Shown here piece after piece: positions 25,058-32,026 of a stretch of 33,303 nt of DNA. Source of the DNA: an uncultured Eubacterium sp. (lineage in GTDB: Bacteria > Bacillota > Clostridia > Peptostreptococcales > Anaerovoracaceae); assembly GCA_902495595.1 (NCBI GenBank), contig CABUXV010000020.1, positions 1 to 33,303 of the forward strand, in the 5' to 3' direction. The translations under genes were made by a program, and so were the position numbers. The first letter of the stretch is position 1. Each line of letters starts with the position of its first letter. The notes below the pieces were generated by a model. The model was not told the origin of the DNA. It saw only the letters and a list, made by a program, of their open reading frames with translations, and made no database searches.

Positions 25058-26536
25058 TTGGAAAATATAAACATATATGAGAATATAGGCAAAAGGACAG
25101 GCGGAGATATTTATGTCGGAATAGTTGGTCCCGTCAGGGTAGGAAAATCTACTTTTATAAAAAGATTTATGGAGCTGATGGTAATCCCCAATGTAAAAAA
25201 TGTATATGAAAGAGAGCGGATATTAGACGAAATGCCTCAGAGCGGAACAGGAAAAACCATAACGACTACCGAACCTAAATTTATTCCTGCAGAGGCAGTA
25301 AAACTTGATTTGAGCGGAAATGTAAACTTAAAAGTAAGGCTTGTTGATTGTGTTGGATATTTGGTTCCCGATGCAATCGGACATATGGAGGACGGGGAAG
25401 CCCGAATGGTGGATACACCTTGGAATGATGAGAAAATTCCTTTTGAAGAAGCAGCTGAAATAGGTACGGAGAAAGTAATAAAAGACCATTCTACCATAGG
25501 GTTGGTAATTACTACCGATGGAAGCATAGGGACTATGGGAAGAAGCAACTATGAAGAAGCAGAAGAGAGGGTTATAAGACAGCTTCTGGATTTAAACAAA
25601 CCTTTTGTAATAGTTCTCAATTCATTGAAACCGGAATCAGCTGACGCAAAGAGACTGGCTGATAATATAAGTGAAAAATACGGTGTTCCTGTTATAAGAA
25701 TGGATTGTGCGAAAGCATCAGAGACGGAGATTGCTAATATGATGAATCAGCTTCTGGGAAGATTTCCTGTTAAGGAAGTTACCTTTGGGATACCTGGATA
25801 CATAGAAGGTCTTGAAAAAGATCACTGGCTTAAATCAGAACTTATAGAAAACATAAGATACTGGGCGCAGAATTTTAATACCATAGAGGAATTGAAAAGT
25901 TCTGCGGCTGCATTGGAAGACGGGGAGATAGTTGAAAATGCAGAAATAAAAAATATAGATATGGGAACAGGTCAGGTAGAGATTAAGCTTAATATATTTG
26001 AAAATCTTTATTATAAAGTTATAACAGAATTGATGGAAGAGACTGTTGAAAACGATTATCAGTTTTTCAATCTGCTTAAAGAATTTTCGGATGCAAAAAA
26101 GGCATATGATAAGCTTAAGAGTGCTATGATGCAGGTTGAAGCAAGCGGATATGGAATAGTGGAACCTAAGCTTAGTGAAATGGTGCTCGATGAACCGGAA
26201 GTATTTAAGCAGGGTGATAAATACGGTGTTAAGATTACGGCAAAAGCACCTACGCTTCATATAATAAAAACCAATATAACCACAGAAGTTTCACCTGTAG
26301 TAGGAAGTGAAAAGCAGTCGGAAGACTTGGTTTCAAGTTTAAAAGATGATTTGGAAAACTCTCCGAACGGCATTTGGGATACCAATATTTTCGGAAAATC
26401 TCTTTATGAAATGGTTGCAGAACAAATGGAAAATAAGATTTCGAGTGTGCCGGATAATGTAAGAGTTAAAATGCAGAAGTCTCTGCAGAAAATAAGTGAT
26501 GAAGGAAAAGAATATTTTATCTGTATAGTTATATAG
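25058..26536 (+). CDS. spoIVA: Stage IV sporulation protein A (spore coat base-layer ATPase)
   Basis: ATPase that polymerises on the forespore surface to form the platform for the spore coat; made in the mother cell. The start TTG at 25058 lies eight bases after GGGGAGG and gives 492 residues with MENINIYENIGKR at the front and Walker A GPVRVGKST ending at T32, so the lysine is K30, matching family length and numbering. Further conserved stretches: SGTGKTITTTEPKFIP, DCVGYLVP, VDTPW, IGLVITTDGSI, NSLKP. An ATG-like longer frame begins at 25022 but would run through the leader stem. Adjacency to miaB/gpsA agrees with Firmicute gene order. A strong terminator follows. Confidence 0.96.
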   Translation: MENINIYENIGKRTGGDIYVGIVGPVRVGKSTFIKRFMELMVIPNVKNVYERERILDEMPQSGTGKTITTTEPKFIPAEAVKLDLSGNVNLKVRLVDCVGYLVPDAIGHMEDGEARMVDTPWNDEKIPFEEAAEIGTEKVIKDHSTIGLVITTDGSIGTMGRSNYEEAEERVIRQLLDLNKPFVIVLNSLKPESADAKRLADNISEKYGVPVIRMDCAKASETEIANMMNQLLGRFPVKEVTFGIPGYIEGLEKDHWLKSELIENIRYWAQNFNTIEELKSSAAALEDGEIVENAEIKNIDMGTGQVEIKLNIFENLYYKVITELMEETVENDYQFFNLLKEFSDAKKAYDKLKSAMMQVEASGYGIVEPKLSEMVLDEPEVFKQGDKYGVKITAKAPTLHIIKTNITTEVSPVVGSEKQSEDLVSSLKDDLENSPNGIWDTNIFGKSLYEMVAEQMENKISSVPDNVRVKMQKSLQKISDEGKEYFICIVI

Positions 26537-26552
26537 TAAATTCCTTATATAT

Positions 26553-26595
26553 AAAAAAGTCTTTTGCGTTTAAAATATTCGCAAGGGACTTTTTT
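26553..26595 (+). terminator. Strong intrinsic terminator behind spoIVA
   Basis: AAAAAAGTC (26553-26561) pairs with GACTTTTTT, and TTGCG pairs with CGCAA inside, around an AT-rich loop. The A-run on one side and the T-run on the other mean it could work in both directions. Confidence 0.85.
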
Positions 26596-26625
26596 ATTAT
26601 GCGGAAAATACAAAATAAAATCATT

Positions 26626-26689
26626 TTGTAAAGCGCTAACTTTGCGGGCATTGCGTGTGCAGAGGAATCTCCGATTCCGTCTTGCACAC
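26626..26689 (+). repeat. Structured repeat, copy R3 (5'-truncated, diverged)
   Basis: Only the last half of the unit is recognisable. Hairpin H3 is intact (TGTGCA with TGCACA, GGAATC with GATTCC, loop TCC instead of TTT) and is followed by T7. Hairpin H2 is eroded and H1 is missing. It lies directly before copy R4. Confidence 0.7.
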
Positions 26690-26815
26690 TTTTTTTATAG
26701 TATAGGAAATATCGTATTACGAGATTTCCGTATACTTCAAAGAAAGTACCTTGCAAAGCGTCGCCTCTTGAGGGCGACATATGTGCAAAGGAATCTCTGA
26801 TTCCGTCTTGCACAC
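26690..26815 (+). repeat. Structured repeat, copy R4
   Basis: Complete 126-bp copy in the same orientation as R1/R2, 26 kb away. Relative to R1, changes in hairpins H1 and H2 restore pairs: a T-C mismatch in H1 becomes G-C, and an A-C mismatch in H2 becomes G-C, while H3 differs only in its loop (TCT for TTT). H1 has a five-base loop TATTA. The final T-run at 26816-26822 touches the -35 box of the next promoter. Confidence 0.85.
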
Positions 26816-26823
26816 TTTTTTTA

Positions 26824-26853
26824 TTGGTAATAAAAAGACCTTCGGTATATAAT
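26824..26853 (+). promoter_or_regulatory. Promoter of the MFS gene
   Basis: TTGGTA (26824-26829), 18-bp spacer, perfect TATAAT (26848-26853). The -10 box ends only six bases before the ATG at 26860, so transcription should begin at or next to the start codon. Confidence 0.65.
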
Positions 26854-26859
26854 AATATT

Positions 26860-28221
26860 ATGGATAAAAATATACAGAAAATAACGATAGCGGTAGTTGT
26901 CATAACCGCATTTATAACTACATTTACAGGCAGTGCGCTTAATCTGTCAATCCCTGATATAGGCAGACAGTTTGGAGTAAGCGCAGGTTTTGTCGGATGG
27001 CTTATTACAGGGTATACATTGGCTGTGGCTGCCTTTTCGGTTCCCATAGGGAGACTTGCTGATATCACATGCAGAAAAACAGTTCTGGTTTCAGGTATTA
27101 TTATTTTTACGATTTGCTGTATAGCTGCGATTTTTTCCGTATCAATGATGATGCTCGTGATAGTAAGGATAATTCAGGGAATTGGCGCTGCTATGATTTT
27201 CAGTACTAATACAGCTGTACTGATAAGCGCTTTTCCGGCGGATATGCGGGGAAGAGTTATAGGATATTCTTTGGCATCCACGTATGTGGGTCTGTCATCA
27301 GGTCCTGTGGTAGGCGGCTTTTTAAATCAGCAGCTTGGCTGGAAGTCAATATTTATATTTACAGGAGCTCTGGCTGTCATAGCTTTTTTTGCAGCATTGA
27401 TTAAATTGCCTAAGGAAAAAGCGGAAAAGAAAGGACATTCATTAGATATACTCGGAAATGTAATGTATATTCTCTTTATCGTTATGCTTATGTATGGACT
27501 TTCGGAAACAGGAAAAGGTTATTTGCCTTTAATTGTTGCGGCGGCAGGGGTCATATTCGGGATATTGTTTGTAAGGCATGAGATAAAAGCAAAAGATCCT
27601 GCAGTAAAAGTAAGAATGTTTAAAGAAAATATAGGTTATGCTTTTTCAAACATATCGGCATTGCTGAATTACGGGGCGACTTTTGCAATAAGCTATTTGA
27701 TTTCAATATATCTTCAGATTGTCATGGGATATTCTTCTCAGACAGCAGGGCTTGTAATGATTTCACAGCCTGTTATAATGGCGGTTCTTTCTCCTGTAAT
27801 GGGACGAATATCAGATAAATTCTCTCCTTTTAAACTATCCTCCATGGGAATGGGATTTTGTGCGATTGGCACTGCAATATTTATATTTATAGGTGAGAAT
27901 ACAGGTATTGTGATAATTATTGCAGCGCTTATCATTACAGGTATTGGATTTTCTCTTTTTTCTTCTCCCAATACAAATGCTGTCATGTCGTGTGTTGAAA
28001 AAGAAGATTACGGTGTTGCATCATCTATTCTGGCAACCATGCGCTCTATAGGACATACTTTGAGTATGGTTATAGTAACGGTTATAGTAACAAGATATAT
28101 GAAAAACGTACCGCTTGCTGAAGCAGAGCCTGAGATTCTTGTAAAGGTTATAAATACCTCTTTTATAGCTTTTGCAGTTATATGCACTGCAGGAGTTTTC
28201 GTTTCCCTGAAAAGAAAATAA
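26860..28221 (+). CDS. MFS drug-export-type transporter (DHA2/EmrB-QacA-like)
   Basis: Proton-driven efflux transporter of the major facilitator superfamily; the substrate cannot be told. 453 residues, nearly all hydrophobic helices. Features of the drug:H+ antiporter group: ALNLSIPDIGRQF at the end of helix 1, GWLITGYTLAVAAFSVPIGRLAD with the motif-A loop, RIIQGIGAAMIFSTN, and motif C-like GLSSGPVVGG. A basic loop (KLPKEKAEKKGHS) separates the halves. ATG 26860 gives the usual short N-terminus; there is no Shine-Dalgarno before it, nor before the alternative upstream TTG at 26824. A monocistronic unit bounded by repeat R4 and the hisD promoter. Confidence 0.85.
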   Translation: MDKNIQKITIAVVVITAFITTFTGSALNLSIPDIGRQFGVSAGFVGWLITGYTLAVAAFSVPIGRLADITCRKTVLVSGIIIFTICCIAAIFSVSMMMLVIVRIIQGIGAAMIFSTNTAVLISAFPADMRGRVIGYSLASTYVGLSSGPVVGGFLNQQLGWKSIFIFTGALAVIAFFAALIKLPKEKAEKKGHSLDILGNVMYILFIVMLMYGLSETGKGYLPLIVAAAGVIFGILFVRHEIKAKDPAVKVRMFKENIGYAFSNISALLNYGATFAISYLISIYLQIVMGYSSQTAGLVMISQPVIMAVLSPVMGRISDKFSPFKLSSMGMGFCAIGTAIFIFIGENTGIVIIIAALIITGIGFSLFSSPNTNAVMSCVEKEDYGVASSILATMRSIGHTLSMVIVTVIVTRYMKNVPLAEAEPEILVKVINTSFIAFAVICTAGVFVSLKRK

Positions 28222-28248
28222 TAAAGCAGTGGTTATTTGTGACCTGTA

Positions 28249-28277
28249 TTGACAATATACTTATGCAATACTATATT
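28249..28277 (+). promoter_or_regulatory. Strong promoter of the HisD-family gene
   Basis: Perfect -35 TTGACA (28249-28254), 17-bp spacer, -10 TATATT (28272-28277). This is the best SigA match in the window. No clear operator palindrome overlaps it. Confidence 0.8.
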
Positions 28278-28314
28278 ATTATGATAAAGCAATAAATGAA
28301 AGTGAGATGTACAG

Positions 28315-29595
28315 ATGAAAATTTTAAAAAATGCTAAAGAACGAAGCGAAGCTGACCGAAGCATCTTAAGACAGTCGGTGGGCAGTATCATAGAAAATGT
28401 AATAAAAAACGGAGATGATGCTTTAATTGAATATAATAATAAATTCGATGGCTGTAACAGAAGCAATCTTAGAATATCAAAACAGGAAATAGCTGAGGCA
28501 TATGAAAAAGTTCATCCAAATGATATAGAAGATATAAAGTCTGCCGCAGCTAATATAAAAGCATTCGCTAAAGCTCAAAAGGAGACCATCGGAGAGCTCA
28601 AGGATTTTTCACCGGCAAAGGGGATTTTTTTGGGACATAAGGCAATCCCGGTGGATTCCTGCTGCTGTTACGTTCCGGGAGGTGGATATCCCCTTTACTC
28701 TACAGCGTTGATGCTGGGAATTCCGGCGAAGACAGCAGGTGTAAAAAGAGTAACGGCATGTTCCCCTGTGATAAAGGGGTCTTCACGGATTCACCCTAAA
28801 ACTTTGGTAGCGATGGATATTGCAGGCATAGATGAAATCTATGCGGTAGGGGGAGCACAGGCTATTGCTGCATTTTCATACGGAACGGAGCAGATAAAGT
28901 CTGTAAACCTGATAGTAGGTCCGGGAAACAGTTTTGTAACGGAAGCGAAAAGGCAATGTTACGGTAAGGTGGGAATTGATTTTGTTGCAGGACCAAGTGA
29001 AGTGCTTGTTATAGCAGATGAAACAGCTGATGCTGATATAATCGCAGCAGACATACTGGCGCAGTCGGAGCATGATAGAGAAGCAAAGGGTTTGGTAGTG
29101 ACGACAAGCGAAACATTGGGCAGAGATATTATATCGGCAGTTAAGGGACAGCTGGATAAACTGGACACTAAAGAAATAGCGAAGAGTTCATGGGAAGATT
29201 TCGGAGAGATACTCATTGCGGATACCTTGGACGAGGCAATAGATTATGCAAACTCATATGCTCCGGAGCACCTTGAAGTGAATGTGGCAGAAGAAAAGTT
29301 AACTTATGTTTCGGATTCTTTGAAAAATTACGGTTCTTTGTTCATAGGGGGAAACACGGCGGAAGTATTCGGCGATTATGCTTCAGGAACAAATCATACA
29401 CTGCCGACCTTGGGAGCAGCAAGATATACAGGAGGCGTATGGGTAGGAACATTTACGAAAATCTGTACATATCAGAGAATGACTGATGAAGCTATGATTA
29501 AGATAGCGCCTTTAGTGTCAAGACTTGCTCAGGGAGAAGGTCTGTCAGGTCACGCTCAAGCCGCGGACATAAGATTAGAAAAAGCAAAAAAATAG
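28315..29595 (+). CDS. Histidinol dehydrogenase family protein (orphan HisD)
   Basis: NAD-dependent, zinc-containing dehydrogenase of the HisD family. 426 residues with YVPGGGYPLYSTALM, VGGAQAIAAFSYGTE, VGPGNSFVTEAKR and AGPSEVLVIADE. The zinc ligands of E. coli HisD have equivalents at Q250, H253, D354 and H413; the catalytic pair is E318-H319 (APEHL), with H361 and E408 also kept. A true histidinol dehydrogenase is therefore possible, but no other histidine gene is near and the neighbours look catabolic; HisD relatives also oxidise other hydroxy compounds (for example HpsN and sulfolactate-type enzymes). Own strong promoter; weak AAAGTGAG ribosome binding site. Confidence 0.85.
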   Translation: MKILKNAKERSEADRSILRQSVGSIIENVIKNGDDALIEYNNKFDGCNRSNLRISKQEIAEAYEKVHPNDIEDIKSAAANIKAFAKAQKETIGELKDFSPAKGIFLGHKAIPVDSCCCYVPGGGYPLYSTALMLGIPAKTAGVKRVTACSPVIKGSSRIHPKTLVAMDIAGIDEIYAVGGAQAIAAFSYGTEQIKSVNLIVGPGNSFVTEAKRQCYGKVGIDFVAGPSEVLVIADETADADIIAADILAQSEHDREAKGLVVTTSETLGRDIISAVKGQLDKLDTKEIAKSSWEDFGEILIADTLDEAIDYANSYAPEHLEVNVAEEKLTYVSDSLKNYGSLFIGGNTAEVFGDYASGTNHTLPTLGAARYTGGVWVGTFTKICTYQRMTDEAMIKIAPLVSRLAQGEGLSGHAQAADIRLEKAKK

Positions 29596-29611
29596 TAAAT
29601 TTGGAACAGAC

Positions 29612-29651
29612 TGTCTCATTGTTCTTGACAAATTGTCAGAACAATGAGACA
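29612..29651. promoter_or_regulatory. 40-bp palindrome between hisD and the LacI gene
   Basis: TGTCTCATTGTTC (29612-29624) is perfectly complementary to 29639-29651, and TGACA (29626-29630) to TGTCA (29634-29638), with one bulged T and a three-base AAT centre: 18 bp of stem. There is no T-run behind it. It covers a possible promoter, TTGACA (29625-29630), 17-bp spacer, GACAAT (29648-29653). This arrangement suits an operator for autoregulation of the LacI gene; in RNA it would also be a very stable hairpin behind hisD. Confidence 0.7.
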
Positions 29652-29685
29652 ATTATATTGCACAAAATAAGAAAGGGAGGCAATT

Positions 29686-30711
29686 ATGAACATAAAACAG
29701 ATTGCCAAAGCGGCAGGAGTTTCGGTAGCGACTGTTTCAAGAGTTCTGAATCATCCTGAAAATGTTGCTCCCAAGACAAGAGAAAAAATACAGAAGATAA
29801 TTGAAGAAGCCGAGTATAAGCCAAACTGGTTTGCACAAGGCTTAAATTTTAATAGAACAAAAACCATAGGTTTGATAATACCTCACATATTGAATTCAAT
29901 GTATATGGAGATTGCAAAAGGTGTGGAAGATGTAGCGCTTCAAAAAGGTTACACAACATTTATGTGCAATGTGGAAAAGAATCATAAAATAGAAAGTGAA
30001 TATATAGAACAGCTGCTCACAAGAAGAGTTGACGGTATTATTTCTATGTTTTCATCCCTTGAGGAAAAAAATCTTAAAGACATTGAACAAAACGGTGTTC
30101 CTATGGTGCTTATAGGCGAGAATAAAAATGTTAAAGGCTTTAATACGGTTAAAGTAGACTGCAGGGTAGGTGCTTCGGATATGGTAAAACAGCTTATAGA
30201 AAACGGGCATAAATCCATAGGAATATTATATGGAAACGACCCTGAGCAAGAGTCTTTGGATATGCTTTCAGGCTATAGAGAGACTATGGAATTAAATGGT
30301 TTTGCCATAAAGGAAGAATATGTGAGACTGGTTGAAAATACTATAGAAGGGGGATATTTGGGGGTAAAGAAAATAATAAGCAGTTATGAGCTGCCAAATG
30401 CGTTGTTTGCAACTAGTGATGAGATAGCTTACGGAGCGATGGATGCTATAAAAGATATGGGATATAAGGTTCCCGAAGATATTGCGGTGGCAGGTTTCGG
30501 TAATTCGAGGATGTCCAATCTGGTAGAACCGAAACTTACGACAGTAGAATTACCTTTTCATAAAATGGGTATATATGGTGCAAGGCTTCTGTTTGACTTC
30601 ATAGAAGATGAAGAAAAGTCATATCAGACTCCTAAGGGAATAACTTTACAGACAAAGCTGAGAATAAGGAAATCATGCGGACACACAGAACGAATTGGGG
30701 AGATGTTTTAA
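29686..30711 (+). CDS. LacI/GalR-family transcriptional regulator
   Basis: DNA-binding repressor or activator of a nearby catabolic function. 341 residues: N-terminal helix-turn-helix IKQIAKAAGVSVATVSRVLN (3-22) with hinge region to about 60, then a periplasmic-binding-protein-like effector domain (GLIIPHILNSMYMEIAKG, RRVDGIISMF, GILYGND, ALFATSDEIAYGAMDAIKDMG, VAGFGNS). AAGGGAGG precedes the ATG. Its stop shares one base with the next gene (TAATG), so regulator and flavoprotein are translated together. Effector unknown. Candidate sites: the palindromes at 29612-29651 and 31951-31964. Confidence 0.93.
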   Translation: MNIKQIAKAAGVSVATVSRVLNHPENVAPKTREKIQKIIEEAEYKPNWFAQGLNFNRTKTIGLIIPHILNSMYMEIAKGVEDVALQKGYTTFMCNVEKNHKIESEYIEQLLTRRVDGIISMFSSLEEKNLKDIEQNGVPMVLIGENKNVKGFNTVKVDCRVGASDMVKQLIENGHKSIGILYGNDPEQESLDMLSGYRETMELNGFAIKEEYVRLVENTIEGGYLGVKKIISSYELPNALFATSDEIAYGAMDAIKDMGYKVPEDIAVAGFGNSRMSNLVEPKLTTVELPFHKMGIYGARLLFDFIEDEEKSYQTPKGITLQTKLRIRKSCGHTERIGEMF

Positions 30712-31826
30712 TGTTGAGTTTAAATACAAATTTTTTAGGAATAGAATTAAAAAATCCGATAATAGTTGCAGCAGGACCATGGAACAGAGATGGAAAAGCG
30801 CTTAAGAAATCCATTGCATCAGGTGCAGGCGCTGTAATTACGGAAAGCATTGTAAGCGATACATTATTCGATGTACGTCCTAGAATAGCCTGTGATGAAA
30901 AAGGAGCGCAGAATATAAGACTTTACAGCGATATACAGATAGAAGGCTGGGAAAGAGAAATGAGCATTGCAAAGAGCAACGGCGGAGTGGTAATTGCCAG
31001 CGTTTCGGCTCATACGCCTTCAGAGCTTGCGTATCTTGCCAGTAAAATGGAAAAATTCGGAGCAGATGGAATAGAGCTTTCTGTATCGAATCCTATGGGT
31101 GAATCTCTGGAAGTCGTCGCATCTCATGCTAATGTAATATTCGAAATGACAAAAGAAGTCGTTTCCAGCGTGAAAATTCCCGTAATAGTCAAACTTTCGC
31201 AGAATACAACAAATATCTCAAAGGTTGCAAAAGCGGTAAAAGCTGCGGGCGGAGCGGGAGTAAGCGCGATAAATACGGTCAGAGGCATACTCGGAGTTGA
31301 TATTGAAACAGCGCATCCTATGCTTTCTACTTACGGAGGTATATCCGGAGAGTATATAAGACCTTTGGGATTGGCTTCTGTTGCTACTATAGCTCAGACT
31401 GTGGATATTCCCATATGCGGCATAGGAGGAATAACGAATGCAAAACATGCTATAGAGTATATGATGCTTGGAGCATCTGTGGTTCAGATAGGAACGGCAG
31501 TTATGACCAATGGATGCAAAATAATAGAAGATATTCTGTCTCAAATGGAGTATTGGCTTGACGAACATGGTCTGGATTCAATAAATCAGGTTAAAGGAAG
31601 AGCGCTTGAAAACCTTAAGTCCTTTGATGAAATGAAAATAGAGCCGGCTCTCAGTACTGTTCAGGGTGTTCCGTGTGTAGAAAACTGTGATAAATGTATA
31701 GTTTCATGCATTTACGGAGCTATATCGAGGAGCGAGCATTCAATAATAGTAAGTGAAAATGACTGCACCGGATGTGGGTTATGTACTTTTATGTGCCCTG
31801 TAAAGAAATTGAAACTTACGTGGTAA
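30711..31826 (+). CDS. Dihydropyrimidine/dihydroorotate dehydrogenase-like flavoprotein with ferredoxin tail
   Basis: FMN-binding TIM barrel of the dihydroorotate dehydrogenase family (KNPIIVAAGPW, ITESIVS, VIVKLSQNT, AINTV, YGGISGEYIRPLGL, ICGIGGI) with a C-terminal 2[4Fe-4S] domain: C322, C326, C329, C333 and C352, C355, C358, C362. The barrel-plus-ferredoxin order resembles PreA, the catalytic subunit of bacterial dihydropyrimidine dehydrogenase, but there is no PreT-like flavoprotein gene beside it, and the loop after SNPMGES has no Cys where dihydropyrimidine dehydrogenase has its catalytic one. 371 residues from ATG 30711 (GGGGAG eight bases before); the frame is open 12 codons upstream inside the LacI gene. 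Substrate uncertain. Confidence 0.75.
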   Translation: MLSLNTNFLGIELKNPIIVAAGPWNRDGKALKKSIASGAGAVITESIVSDTLFDVRPRIACDEKGAQNIRLYSDIQIEGWEREMSIAKSNGGVVIASVSAHTPSELAYLASKMEKFGADGIELSVSNPMGESLEVVASHANVIFEMTKEVVSSVKIPVIVKLSQNTTNISKVAKAVKAAGGAGVSAINTVRGILGVDIETAHPMLSTYGGISGEYIRPLGLASVATIAQTVDIPICGIGGITNAKHAIEYMMLGASVVQIGTAVMTNGCKIIEDILSQMEYWLDEHGLDSINQVKGRALENLKSFDEMKIEPALSTVQGVPCVENCDKCIVSCIYGAISRSEHSIIVSENDCTGCGLCTFMCPVKKLKLTW

Positions 31827-31863
31827 TCATTGGATTTTCAACGGTTTCGTATATTCAATAGTG

Positions 31864-31898
31864 AATGCAAAATGATGCATTAGATACATTTTTGCATT
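31864..31898 (+). repeat. Inverted repeat behind the flavoprotein gene
   Basis: AATGCAAAATG (31864-31874) is complementary to CATTTTTGCATT (31887-31898) with one extra T. The loop contains ATGCATTAGATA. The T5 lies inside the stem rather than after it, so this is at best a weak terminator; it may also be a regulatory site upstream of the next promoter. Confidence 0.4.
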
Positions 31899-31914
31899 AA
31901 ATTGTAAAAATGAC

Positions 31915-31945
31915 TTGAAATATTCTGAAAATATGTTATTATAAT
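31915..31945 (+). promoter_or_regulatory. Promoter of the M20 amidohydrolase gene
   Basis: -35 TTGAAA (31915-31920) and a perfect TATAAT at 31940-31945 (19-bp spacer), or TATTAT at 31937-31942 with 16 bp. Transcription would start around 31950, on the palindrome at 31951-31964. Confidence 0.55.
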
Positions 31946-31950
31946 ATTGA

Positions 31951-31964
31951 TGTAACTGGTTACA
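31951..31964. promoter_or_regulatory. LacI/CcpA-type operator over the transcription start
   Basis: TGTAAC-TG-GTTACA is a perfect 6-bp inverted repeat. It differs from the usual catabolite-responsive pattern TGTAANCGNTTACA at one central base (T for C). Its place just downstream of the -10 box is where a bound repressor would block transcription start. The binder could be the LacI-family protein encoded upstream or a CcpA homologue. Confidence 0.6.
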
Positions 31965-32026
31965 CAACAGTTGCACATAATCCATCACATATAATAATTG
32001 TTTTATAATAAAGGAGGATGAATGTT

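Noticed and set aside
26560..26822. Insertion sequence between spoIVA and the MFS gene
   Set aside because: No transposase and no long terminal inverted repeats; the region is explained by one terminator and two copies of the structured repeat.
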